A DNA stretch of 17,353 nt from NCBI GenBank assembly GCA_964389005.1, contig CAYMCV010000051.1, positions 1 through 17,353 on the forward strand, read 5' to 3'. The DNA comes from CAYMCV01 sp964389005. GTDB taxonomy: Bacteria > Bacillota > Clostridia > Lachnospirales > Lachnospiraceae. A program made the position numbers and the translations under genes. Every line of letters begins with the position of its first letter. Positions within the stretch are counted from its first letter, which is position 1. The notes under the pieces were generated by a model. The model worked only from the letters and a program-made list of their open reading frames with translations, was not told the DNA's origin and did not search any database. This document shows positions 6,836-14,098 of this stretch, one piece after another.

Positions 6836-7775
6836 GTTCTCGCAGTTCCTCAACCGACTGAATATCATTCACGCGCCTACGAATTGCCGCCGAATGCGGC
6901 ATCCCTGCGGTATACCATGCCACATGTTTTCGCATCTCGCGAATTGCCGTATATTCACCTTTATATGAAGATTGTAACTCCATATGGTGAAGCATCATCG
7001 CACGAATCTGCGAAGTGCTCGGTTCTTCTACAGTCATTCCGTCCAAAGCAGCCGCAATCTGCCCGAATATCCATGGGTTTCCACGCGCCGCGCGGCCAAT
7101 CATGACACCGTCGCATCCGGTCTCTTTTAGCATACGCTTGGCACTTTCGGCATCGATAACGTCACCGTTTCCGATGACCGGTATGCAAACAGCTTCCTTG
7201 ACTTGACGGATGATATCCCAATCTGCTTTTCCGGAATAATACTGTGATCGTGTTCTTCCGTGTATCGTGATGGCTGCAACGCCGCATGCCTCCGCTATTC
7301 TTGCGATTTCAACCGCATTCACGCATGAATCGTCAAATCCCTTTCTGATTTTTACCGTAATGGGCTTCCTGATTGCTTTTACCGTTTTTGATAAAATTTC
7401 TTCCACAAGTTTCGGCTGTAACATCAATGCGGAGCCTTCTTTATTGTTGACGACCTTCGGAACCGGACAGCCCATGTTGATATCCAGAAATGCAAACGGA
7501 CGCTCCTCGATGGCTTTGGCCATCTCACTGATGATTGTTGCATCCGAACCAAATAACTGTAAAGAGACGGGAACTTCTTCCGGATGAATGGTAAGCATTT
7601 CTTCCGTGTTGCGATTATGAAAAGACAGGGCTTTGGCACTGACCATCTCCATACAGACAAGCCCTGCTCCCTGCTCTTTGCACAGCAAACGAAAAGGCAG
7701 GTCTGTCACCCCTGCCATAGGTGCTAAAATCGTAGAATTCTGTAATTCGACATCTCCGATTCTGAGTTTACCCAT
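6819..7775 (-). CDS. dusB: tRNA-dihydrouridine synthase (DusB type)
   Basis: This is a flavoenzyme that reduces uridine to dihydrouridine in the tRNA D-loop using NADPH and FMN. The product is 318 residues, standard length. Family marks are in order: LAPMAGVTD (18-25), the catalytic Cys103 in NMGCPVPKVV, Lys142 in VKIRKG, His172 in IHGRTRSQYYSG, and the FMN-phosphate sites IGNGD (201-205) and VMIGRAARGNPW. It starts 19 bp after coaX and closes the argF-coaX-dusB run. The 3' end converges with the HGSNAT-family gene and overlaps it by 17 bp, and no intrinsic terminator is visible between them. DusB and its clostridial homologues are hard to tell apart by eye; the enzyme class is certain. Confidence 0.93.
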   Translation of the reverse strand: MGKLRIGDVELQNSTILAPMAGVTDLPFRLLCKEQGAGLVCMEMVSAKALSFHNRNTEEMLTIHPEEVPVSLQLFGSDATIISEMAKAIEERPFAFLDINMGCPVPKVVNNKEGSALMLQPKLVEEILSKTVKAIRKPITVKIRKGFDDSCVNAVEIARIAEACGVAAITIHGRTRSQYYSGKADWDIIRQVKEAVCIPVIGNGDVIDAESAKRMLKETGCDGVMIGRAARGNPWIFGQIAAALDGMTVEEPSTSQIRAMMLHHMELQSSYKGEYTAIREMRKHVAWYTAGMPHSAAIRRRVNDIQSVEELRELIETM

Positions 7776-7794
7776 ACATTTTTGCCTCTCTGCG

Positions 7795-8565
7795 TTACTT
7801 GCGGTTCTTGTTATAGATTAGTTTCAGACCTTCCAACGTTAAGTTCCTGTCATATACTTCTATTTCTTTTGTTTCGTCACTGATGATTCTTCCGAGTCCG
7901 CCCGTCGCTACTACATGCATCTTGGTATATCCGCTTTCTTCACGTACACATTTCACAATATACTCTGTCTGACCGATTTGTCCGTAGATGAGTCCTGCCT
8001 GCATACTTGAAATGGTCTCCTGCGCCAGTATGGAATCCGGTTTTTTTAACTCAACTTCCGGAAGCCGTGCCGTATCTTCCCACAAAGCTTTGGCGGATAT
8101 TTTGAGCCCCGGAGCCGTAATTCCGGCAACAAATTCCGCGTTGGCAGAAATCAAATCATATGTCGTTGCCGTACCAAAATCAATTACAAGAACCGGACCG
8201 CCGTAACGCTCATATGCCGCAACTGCATCGACAATTCTGTCTGCGCCGATTTCACGTGGATTCGGAGTTACGATTTTGAGTCCGGTTTTGGTTCCCGGGC
8301 CGACCGTCATCGGATTGACCTTGACGTAACGCTCCAGCGCGCCCAAAAGCGCATGCATGACATTCGGAACAACGCTTGCAACCATACATCCTTCCAAACT
8401 CCGATAATCAACTCCGTTTAATTTCAGCAAATCCGTAATTGCAATCCCGTACTCATCGGAGGTTCTCTCCAACTTCGTAACGAGTCGGAACTTCACGATG
8501 AGTTCCTCCTCACGAAAAACTCCGAAATTAATGTTTGTATTGCCAACATCTACTACAAGTACCAT
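7795..8565 (-). CDS. coaX: Type III pantothenate kinase
   Basis: This enzyme phosphorylates pantothenate in the first step of coenzyme A synthesis. CoaX belongs to the ASKHA fold and is not inhibited by CoA. The product is 256 residues. Phosphate-binding DVGNTN is at 6-11, GADR with the catalytic Asp109 at 107-110, and DFGTATTYD at 129-137; a glycine-rich AGITAPGLKIS and ATGG near the end complete the set. A TTG 12 bases upstream extends the frame, but GGAGG is correctly spaced only for the ATG at 8565. It lies 49 bp after the DUF6145-like gene and 19 bp before dusB, likely one transcript. Confidence 0.95.
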   Translation of the reverse strand: MVLVVDVGNTNINFGVFREEELIVKFRLVTKLERTSDEYGIAITDLLKLNGVDYRSLEGCMVASVVPNVMHALLGALERYVKVNPMTVGPGTKTGLKIVTPNPREIGADRIVDAVAAYERYGGPVLVIDFGTATTYDLISANAEFVAGITAPGLKISAKALWEDTARLPEVELKKPDSILAQETISSMQAGLIYGQIGQTEYIVKCVREESGYTKMHVVATGGLGRIISDETKEIEVYDRNLTLEGLKLIYNKNRK

Positions 8566-8614
8566 ATTATCCTCCACAATTCCGACGTCCTTCCTTTCGA
8601 ACGTATCCTACTGT

Positions 8615-8968
8615 CTATTCGCTCTCTGCCTCTATCAGTGCGTCTGTGTCTTTTAAAATGGCAACCCGATAGTACAGGCTGACGGATTCTAATAATTCTT
8701 GCCGTTTTCTCCTGATTTCTCCAACCAAAAGACCTGCCGACACCTCATCATAGTAGGCATCCGATTCCGCCGACGTTGTCTCAATAGACAACGTTCCGTC
8801 CTCTTCGAATACCAGTGATATCAGTCCTCCCGCTTCCTCCGTAAAAAGTACACAGATGATGTGCAGTTCCTCCTGAATGGACTCCGGAAGTTTGGAAAAC
8901 TTTTCGTTAAAATAGTATTTCTGCTCATACGCATTTGCTGCGCAAAGCACCTCTCTGCCTGTTTTCAT
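8615..8968 (-). CDS. Conserved small protein, probably DUF6145 family
   Basis: This is a 117-residue soluble acidic protein of unknown function. It has no signal peptide, membrane segment or recognisable catalytic motif. The opening VLCAANAYEQKYYFNEKF, the central ICVLFTEEAGG and the C-terminal helix RRKRQELLESVSLYYRV match what I remember of DUF6145, a family seen mainly in Lachnospiraceae; this is recall, not a search. GAGG stands about six bases ahead of the ATG. The gene sits 20 bp after argF and 49 bp before coaX, in the same orientation, so it is probably co-transcribed with them. Its position between arginine and CoA synthesis genes gives no firm hint of function. Confidence 0.75.
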   Translation of the reverse strand: MKTGREVLCAANAYEQKYYFNEKFSKLPESIQEELHIICVLFTEEAGGLISLVFEEDGTLSIETTSAESDAYYDEVSAGLLVGEIRRKRQELLESVSLYYRVAILKDTDALIEAESE

Positions 8969-8988
8969 CTCACGCCTCGCTTCAATGC

Positions 8989-9987
8989 TTATTCCTCAAA
9001 TGCGCCGAGTGTTGCCGCCATAATTGCTTTGATCGTATGCATACGGTTCTCCGCCTCTTCAAACACGCGGGAACGTGAAGACTCGAAGACTTCGTCAGTC
9101 ACTTCCATCTCAAAAAGGCCGAATTTTTCGCCGATTTCTTTGCCGATTTTGGTCTTGCGATCATGGAATGCCGGCAGACAATGCAAGAATATCGCGCTGT
9201 CTTTCGCATTATTCATCACATCCATCGTTACACGATACGGAGTCAGTTCCTGTATTCTCTCAACCCAGACACTATCCGGCTCTCCCATTGATACCCATAC
9301 ATCCGTATAAATCACATCGGCATCTTTGGTTCCTTCCGTAACATCTTCACAGAAACGAATGCTTCCTCCACTTTCCTTTGCAAATATCTCACACTCTGCA
9401 ATCAACTCTTGATTCGGAAAATACTTCGCCGGTGCACAAGCCGTAAAATGCATTCCCATCTTGGCACACGCAACCATGAGCGAATTTCCCATATTATAGC
9501 GCGCATCACCCATATAGGTCAGTTTGATACCTTTTAATTTGCCGAGTTGTTCCTGAATGGTAAGTAAATCAGCCAGCATCTGTGTCGGATGATATTCATT
9601 GGTCAATCCGTTCCAAACCGGTACATCGGAATTGCGTGCCAGTTCTTCCACGATTTCCTGTCCGTGGCCGCGGTATTCAATGCCGTCATACATGCGTGAC
9701 AATACCCTTGCAGTATCCGCAATGCTTTCTTTCTTACCGATCTGGCTTCCTGTGGGGTCTAAGTAAGTCACGCCCATTCCAAGGTCGTAAGCTGCAACCT
9801 CAAACGAACAACGCGTCCTGGTACTTGTTTTTTCAAAAATCAATACCACATTTTTACCTTTGAGTTCGTCCATCGGAATACCGGCTTTTTTCTTTGCTTT
9901 TAACTTAGCCGCCAAATCCAAGAAATATGTAATTTCTTCCGGTGAAAAATCTTTCAGTGTTAAAAAGTCCCTTCCTTTTAAGCTCAT
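8989..9987 (-). CDS. argF: Ornithine carbamoyltransferase
   Basis: This enzyme makes citrulline from ornithine and carbamoyl phosphate in arginine synthesis. The product is 332 residues. The carbamoyl-phosphate loop STRTR is at 55-59, HPTQ at 133-136, the ornithine-binding DVWVSMGE at 229-236 and HCLPAFHD at 269-276, so every active-site element is intact. The ATG at 9987 is chosen over an extended frame reaching 10017 because GAGG stands six bases upstream of it. The catabolic isozyme (arcB) cannot be excluded by sequence alone, but no arcA or arcC genes are nearby, so the biosynthetic name is preferred. A 147-bp gap separates it from the SPFH gene upstream; that gap holds a long stem-loop and an arginine-operator-like sequence. 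Confidence 0.93.
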   Translation of the reverse strand: MSLKGRDFLTLKDFSPEEITYFLDLAAKLKAKKKAGIPMDELKGKNVVLIFEKTSTRTRCSFEVAAYDLGMGVTYLDPTGSQIGKKESIADTARVLSRMYDGIEYRGHGQEIVEELARNSDVPVWNGLTNEYHPTQMLADLLTIQEQLGKLKGIKLTYMGDARYNMGNSLMVACAKMGMHFTACAPAKYFPNQELIAECEIFAKESGGSIRFCEDVTEGTKDADVIYTDVWVSMGEPDSVWVERIQELTPYRVTMDVMNNAKDSAIFLHCLPAFHDRKTKIGKEIGEKFGLFEMEVTDEVFESSRSRVFEEAENRMHTIKAIMAATLGAFEE

Positions 9988-10072
9988 AATAAACCTCAAC
10001 TTTCTCGGTTTTTGCAATCGGTCTCCTTGTGCTTACACTGCACTCTCGTACCTCTTTGCATACTCCCGTAAT

Positions 10073-10119
10073 GTAAATACTGCCGGAGTTACCCGGCAGT
10101 ACTCGTGTATTTACTCATG
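10073..10119 (-). promoter_or_regulatory. Stem-loop and arginine-box-like sequence ahead of argF
   Basis: A perfect 9-bp stem (10078-10086 with 10093-10101, six-base loop) is nested in an outer 8-bp pair, GTAAATAC (10073-10080) with GTATTTAC (10107-10114). The two pairings compete for three bases. No U-run follows on either strand, so it is a poor terminator. The right arm, read on the minus strand, starts CATGAGTAAATAC and resembles the Bacillus AhrC/ArgR box CATGAATAAAAAT as I remember it. Position between the SPFH stop and argF fits arginine control, but the match is partial. Confidence 0.35.
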
Positions 10120-10134
10120 TCTAAAATCCATGTA

Positions 10135-11079
10135 TTACAGCACTTCCTTAATGGACTTTGCCAAACCTGCAACTCCCTGTATTTCCGACGGGATAATAAT
10201 CTTGGTTGCCTGACCGTCCGCAGCCGCAACAAATGCATCCAAACTCTTGATACGCAATACCGCCTCATCTGCACCGGCTTCCTTAATCATTCGAATACCG
10301 TCTGCGTTGGCCTGTTGAATTTTGAGAATCGCTTCCGCCTTACCTTCTGCTTCGCGAATCTGTCTTTCTTTCTCAGCTTCGGCACGTAAAATTGCGGATT
10401 GTTTCTCTGCTTCCGCTTCCAAAATTGCCGCTGCCTTCTTACCTTCCGCTCCCAGAACGGCGGCTTTCTTCTCACCTTCCGCTCTCGTTACGGCTTCACG
10501 TCGCTCACGTTCCGCCTTCATCTGCTTCTCCATGGAATCCTGAATTGCAGCAGGCGGCATGATGTTCTTCAACTCGACACGGTTAACTTTAATTCCCCAA
10601 GGATCCGTTGCAATGTCAAGAGATGCACGCATCTTGGTATTGATAATCTCTCTGGATGTCAATGTCTGATCAAGTTCCATCTCGCCGATGATGTTACGAA
10701 GTGTGGTAGCCGTCAAATTCTCAATCGCCATCATAGGATTCTCCACACCATACGTATAAAGCTTGGGATCCGTAATCTGATAGTAAATTACGGTATCGAT
10801 TCTCATCGTAACGTTATCACGTGTGATTACAGGCTGCGGCGGAAAATCCACCACCAGTTCCTTCACGGTTACACGTTTCGCAATTCTGTCAAAAATGGGC
10901 CATTTCCAGTGAATACCTACACTCCACGTCCCGTTATAGGCACCGAGTCTCTCAATAACAAAAGCCTGTGCCTGCGGTACAATCTTAATACATGATGCAA
11001 AAACAATCAGAATAAAAACGACAATTCCGATAAAAATACAAGTAGTTCCTCCGATTACTCCCGCTGTTGCCAATACCAT
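10135..11079 (-). CDS. SPFH/band 7 (stomatin-like, QmcA type) membrane protein
   Basis: This is a membrane scaffold protein of the SPFH superfamily, likely forming large oligomers at the inner membrane. The product is 314 residues. One N-terminal membrane segment (about 8-31) is followed by the SPFH core (about 32-180, with VPQAQAFVIERLG and the conserved IIGEMELDQTLTSREIIN). A long Ala/Glu-rich coiled coil with repeated AE-GKKA/AEAEK units (about 184-260) leads to a short hydrophobic tail with IPSE. GGAGG is spaced 7 bases from the ATG at 11079; upstream in-frame GTG and ATG codons back to 11109 are less well placed. It lies 56 bp after an NfeD gene, the classic pairing for this family. The pair is thought to organise membrane domains or protect membrane-protein quality; the exact role here is unknown. 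Confidence 0.92.
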   Translation of the reverse strand: MVLATAGVIGGTTCIFIGIVVFILIVFASCIKIVPQAQAFVIERLGAYNGTWSVGIHWKWPIFDRIAKRVTVKELVVDFPPQPVITRDNVTMRIDTVIYYQITDPKLYTYGVENPMMAIENLTATTLRNIIGEMELDQTLTSREIINTKMRASLDIATDPWGIKVNRVELKNIMPPAAIQDSMEKQMKAERERREAVTRAEGEKKAAVLGAEGKKAAAILEAEAEKQSAILRAEAEKERQIREAEGKAEAILKIQQANADGIRMIKEAGADEAVLRIKSLDAFVAAADGQATKIIIPSEIQGVAGLAKSIKEVL

Positions 11080-11135
11080 ATCCATTCCTCCATTCTGTGC
11101 CATCGGCACTTCTTATACAATTCTTCCCTTTTCAC

Positions 11136-11624
11136 TTATGAATTCATATAGTCATTACCCATCGGTGTCTCTTCCTGAATGTATTCCGGAACTACGATTG
11201 CCTTGACTCCTTCAATTTGTTTCAAGGTGACAACGTTTCCTGCCGGAATAATCTCATCCTCCCGCAATGAACGTGCTGTCCATTCTTTTCCTTTGAGCAT
11301 GACGGTTCCCGTTGCTTTGAGATTGTTGATTTCTTCCGTAACAACACATTTCTCGTCAATCAACTCATCCAAATTCGTCTTCTGTATCTTACTGTTAAAA
11401 TACTTCTGCGCAACCGGCTTTGTAAAAATCAACATTGCCAGTGACACCAGCCCGAACACAATAACCTGAAACCAGATATTGCCCCCAAGCAGTGCAACAA
11501 TGGCAGCAAAGAGTGAACCGATTGCAAACCATATACATGTCAAACCCAATGTCAAGAATTCGACAATGACCAAAACAACCATCAGTACCAACCATGCAAT
11601 GATATAAAACATGTTGCCTGCCAT
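11136..11624 (-). CDS. NfeD-like membrane protein, short form
   Basis: This is a partner protein of SPFH/stomatin-type scaffolds. The product is 162 residues. Three hydrophobic segments (about 5-22, 26-46 and 48-68) precede a C-terminal OB-fold domain (about 88-147) with the family-typical GxxGTVMLKGKEWTARS. The long-form N-terminal ClpP-like protease domain is absent, so this is the short NfeD1b-type protein. AAGGAAA stands about six bases ahead of the ATG at 11624; the longer frame up to 11675 has no such site. It is followed after 56 bp by the SPFH gene and preceded by its own candidate promoter, so the two form a two-gene unit. Confidence 0.9.
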   Translation of the reverse strand: MAGNMFYIIAWLVLMVVLVIVEFLTLGLTCIWFAIGSLFAAIVALLGGNIWFQVIVFGLVSLAMLIFTKPVAQKYFNSKIQKTNLDELIDEKCVVTEEINNLKATGTVMLKGKEWTARSLREDEIIPAGNVVTLKQIEGVKAIVVPEYIQEETPMGNDYMNS

Positions 11625-11674
11625 ATTGTTTCCTTTCTGAATTGAGCCGTTCAATGAAGCCCTTTTCACAATCA

Positions 11675-11703
11675 ATCATACTATATTCCGAAATCTTCCG
11701 CAA
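11675..11703 (-). promoter_or_regulatory. Candidate promoter of the nfeD-SPFH unit
   Basis: On the minus strand TTGCGG (11703-11698), 17 bp and TATGAT (11680-11675) give an acceptable sigma-A promoter with a good -10 and a half-matching -35. Transcription would begin about 45 bases ahead of the nfeD start. Confidence 0.5.
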
Positions 11704-11750
11704 GAGAAATCTCTCTCCCTATCTTCCATACATTGTGTACAAAATCTCAA

Positions 11751-12848
11751 TCATTCATTACATAGTTTCGGATATATTTGATTTTTTCCCCGCTCCTTGG
11801 CACAATACAGATTCTCATCCGCTCTGCGTATCCATTCTTCGCGGCTCATTCCCTCCTCATATACGGCAAGTCCGCAACTGAATGTTATTGTTTCCTGAAT
11901 TCCAAAAGAATACTTCTGTTCTCTGAATTCAATTAACAATTGTTTGGCAAAACGATAAGCATCCTCTTCGGAATAGCCCTTGAGAATAATGACAATCTCC
12001 TCACCGCCATATCGACACGGAATAACATTGCGAGCCTCAAAGCGACGAATGATATCAGCCAGAGTCATCAGTACCCGATCTCCCGAAAGGTGCCCGTAAA
12101 TGTCGTTAATTTTCTTAAAATCATCAAGATCAATCATCAAGAGGCATTGTTTTCTGCTTTTGGTGTCGCTCTTTTCCAAAGCCTCCATTACACTCTCCAT
12201 CTTACTGCGATTGAAGATTCCCATCAAACTGTCAAGTTGCATCTTCTCCAACAACTCATTTTCTCTTTTGGAACCGGCTAAAATGTACTCCAATTGCTGT
12301 CCCACATAGCGAATCAGTAAACCGGCTCCGATATATGACACAAGCATCATAACAAGTGCAAGTCCCATATCGGTGGCAAGCAGAGGATCGCCTTTGCGTA
12401 ATTCCTTCGAACCCATATAACAAGATAGGGCAATGGATAACGAAGACGCAATCGTAATCAGTCTCGTTAAATTCCTGTTGGCAAATAATACGGAAACAAA
12501 AATTGCCAAACAAGGAAGCGCCAGCAGCGGACCGTATACATAATGGATAAACTGTGTATTCATACACAGAAACAGAATTAAAAAGCAGGACCAATAATTC
12601 TTGGCTGTATCCGAAAGTTTCTTCGAACGTAAACAAAGCATTGTTAACAAAATCATCATTAGGTTCAATCCCGACGGGACATAAATGAACCGAATGCGAT
12701 AGAGACGTTCCGGCAAAAACAATGTTTTGGATGATTCATCAATACAATAGATTACAATCTCCGCTACCGTTCCAATTGCAGCAAGAATAACACAGACCCA
12801 AAATAAGTCTTTTCGCCATTTCTCTTGAATTCGAGATGGTATTTCCAT
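11751..12848 (-). CDS. Membrane diguanylate cyclase (GGDEF domain)
   Basis: This enzyme makes the second messenger cyclic di-GMP from GTP. The product is 365 residues. The N-terminal half (about 15-182) carries around six hydrophobic segments and looks like a membrane sensor module of no family I recognise. The GGDEF domain follows (about 203-362): DSLMGIFNR (206-214), MIDLDDFKKIND (238-249) and the active-site signature GGEEI (281-285), an accepted active form. The inhibitory RxxD site five residues before the signature is missing (ARNV at 272-275), so product feedback at that site is not expected. AGGAAG stands five bases ahead of the ATG. It has its own promoter and sits alone between the cell-wall hydrolase and the nfeD unit. 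What it senses is unknown. Confidence 0.92.
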   Translation of the reverse strand: MEIPSRIQEKWRKDLFWVCVILAAIGTVAEIVIYCIDESSKTLFLPERLYRIRFIYVPSGLNLMMILLTMLCLRSKKLSDTAKNYWSCFLILFLCMNTQFIHYVYGPLLALPCLAIFVSVLFANRNLTRLITIASSLSIALSCYMGSKELRKGDPLLATDMGLALVMMLVSYIGAGLLIRYVGQQLEYILAGSKRENELLEKMQLDSLMGIFNRSKMESVMEALEKSDTKSRKQCLLMIDLDDFKKINDIYGHLSGDRVLMTLADIIRRFEARNVIPCRYGGEEIVIILKGYSEEDAYRFAKQLLIEFREQKYSFGIQETITFSCGLAVYEEGMSREEWIRRADENLYCAKERGKNQIYPKLCNE

Positions 12849-12880
12849 ACTGCTTCCTGCCTTTCCGACTAGATAATTTC

Positions 12881-12909
12881 ATCATACCACATCGCATTGC
12901 TTTTTCCAA
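12881..12909 (-). promoter_or_regulatory. Promoter of the GGDEF gene
   Basis: TTGGAA (12909-12904), 17 bp and TATGAT (12886-12881) on the minus strand, with an extended TGG before the -10. It lies directly after the terminator of the upstream gene and about 35 bases before the GGDEF start codon, so the GGDEF gene is its own unit. Confidence 0.7.
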
Positions 12910-12910
12910 T

Positions 12911-12938
12911 AAAAAAGCGCCGCAACTGCGACGCTTTT
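12911..12938 (-). terminator. Rho-independent terminator of the cell-wall hydrolase gene
   Basis: On the minus strand AAAAGCGTCG pairs with CGGCGCTTTT across a six-base loop (one G-U pair), ending in a run of six Ts. It starts 14 bases after the hydrolase stop codon. The plus-strand reading also ends in four Ts, but no gene needs it there. Confidence 0.85.
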
Positions 12939-12951
12939 ATTGTTTATATGA

Positions 12952-14016
12952 TTACCAAAAAACATGTGCACCTATAATGATTCCGGTTTTGTTTCCTTTT
13001 CTTCGGAAATAGTGTGCCGTTCCGACGTTGGTCTCACCTGCAATTGCAGCTCTTGCCGCCTCATAACAGGACTCACTGGGACCTGCTTCCAAACGTGCCG
13101 CCAACCTTCCGTTGGATGCCGGTGTAAACTGTCCGGGTGAATAAACAACCTCCGTAATGGTTCCCGGAAATCTCGAACTTCTGACGCGGTTCGCTACCAC
13201 TGCACCTACAGCAAGTTTTCCTTCCGCACTCTGATTGCCGGCTTCACATTGAATAATTGCCGCAAGCAAAGTAATTTCTTCATCCGTGGCACTGATGGCC
13301 CCGAGATTGGTTGTTAGTTTTGCCTTCTCAAGCGCTTCCAAATGTTCGCGCTCCTGGATTTCTTCCGTGGTCTCTCCCTCCGGTAAAAAGAAAGACAACA
13401 ACACATAATCCTTGGCAACGTAGAGTGTCTTGGAGTTGTACTCGACCGATACCCACGCTTCCTGTTCTTCCACTACATCCAGTTCCAGTCCGCGTTCCAA
13501 AAGTGTATAAACGCCTGCTTCTTCCGAAGCATCTTTTCGTGCACGCAACGCATCACAATTCACCGTTGCAACCGTAATTCCGACTTCCTTGGCCTTAACC
13601 TGTGCTTCTTCGTTAAAATAAAGATACACGTTGCTGACCCATCCGATTAAGTTACCGGATTGAATCTTGGTCCATCCATCGCCCTTTTCAAGAATCTCGC
13701 CGCCACAATTCTTATATAGTTTGCCGGCAATTTCTGAATCGGAATTGGCTTCTTTCCGAACATTGACGGAATTCTCAACGTTGGCAATAACCAATTTGTA
13801 TTTCTCTGCTTCCTCTTTTGCTTTTGCTTCAATCAGCGCTTCTATTTCCTGCTGATCCGAAATAAGATCGGATTTCAATAAATCCGCCGCGCCCGCATCC
13901 AAATCAAAAGAATCCTCAGCCGCATTTACTGTAATTCCCTCATACAACCATCCCGTTAAAACCAAAAGAACGACCGATGCAAGACACAGAAAACGCTTCT
14001 TTGTACTCAGTTTCAT
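12952..14016 (-). CDS. Secreted cell-wall hydrolase: two SH3 domains plus SleB-type hydrolase domain
   Basis: This is an exported peptidoglycan-cleaving enzyme. The product is 354 residues. A signal peptide (Lys-rich start, hydrophobic core 9-24, likely cleavage near VNA-A at 32-33) is followed by a short acidic helix rich in Glu/Lys and two bacterial SH3 domains (about 74-137, with VNVRKEANSDSEIAGKL and GWVSNVYL; and about 145-208, with ALRARKDASEEAGVYTLL). The hydrolase_2/SleB domain spans about 249-354; its catalytic Glu258 lies in IIQCEAGNQSAEGKLAVGAV, and it ends with AHYFRRKGN and GAHVFW. GGAGG stands six bases ahead of the ATG at 14016; a frame from 14028 is rejected. SleB itself is a spore-cortex lytic enzyme, but the SH3 domains point to a wall-bound enzyme (CwlJ/SleB-like) that may act in growing cells. 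The WalR-like repeats just upstream favour that view. A terminator follows. Confidence 0.9.
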   Translation of the reverse strand: MKLSTKKRFLCLASVVLLVLTGWLYEGITVNAAEDSFDLDAGAADLLKSDLISDQQEIEALIEAKAKEEAEKYKLVIANVENSVNVRKEANSDSEIAGKLYKNCGGEILEKGDGWTKIQSGNLIGWVSNVYLYFNEEAQVKAKEVGITVATVNCDALRARKDASEEAGVYTLLERGLELDVVEEQEAWVSVEYNSKTLYVAKDYVLLSFFLPEGETTEEIQEREHLEALEKAKLTTNLGAISATDEEITLLAAIIQCEAGNQSAEGKLAVGAVVANRVRSSRFPGTITEVVYSPGQFTPASNGRLAARLEAGPSESCYEAARAAIAGETNVGTAHYFRRKGNKTGIIIGAHVFW

Positions 14017-14035
14017 GTCTGCCTCCATACCAACT

Positions 14036-14073
14036 TGTTACATAATTGTTACGTTTTTGTTAGTATATGTTAG
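14036..14073 (+). promoter_or_regulatory. Four phased TGTTA(C/G) repeats, WalR-like operator
   Basis: On the plus strand TGTTAC (14036), TGTTAC (14047), TGTTAG (14058) and TGTTAG (14068) repeat at 11, 11 and 10 bp. The first pair fits the published WalR/YycF consensus TGTWAH-N5-TGTWAH exactly; the other two differ at the last base. The array lies 20-57 bases upstream of the cell-wall hydrolase start, after the proC stop, and overlaps or follows the predicted -10. That placement usually means repression. Confidence 0.6.
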
Positions 14074-14095
14074 CAGATTTTAATCTATTTGTCAA
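14067..14095 (-). promoter_or_regulatory. Candidate promoter of the cell-wall hydrolase gene
   Basis: A perfect TTGACA (14095-14090) on the minus strand is followed after 17 bp by TAACAT (14072-14067), a 4-of-6 -10 match. It begins just beyond the proC stop codon and would start transcription near 14060, inside the repeat array. Confidence 0.5.
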
Positions 14096-14098
14096 ATT

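Noticed and set aside
10073..10114. Intrinsic terminator after the SPFH gene
   Set aside because: The stem is strong, but no U-run follows on the minus strand, so I list it as a regulatory stem-loop only.
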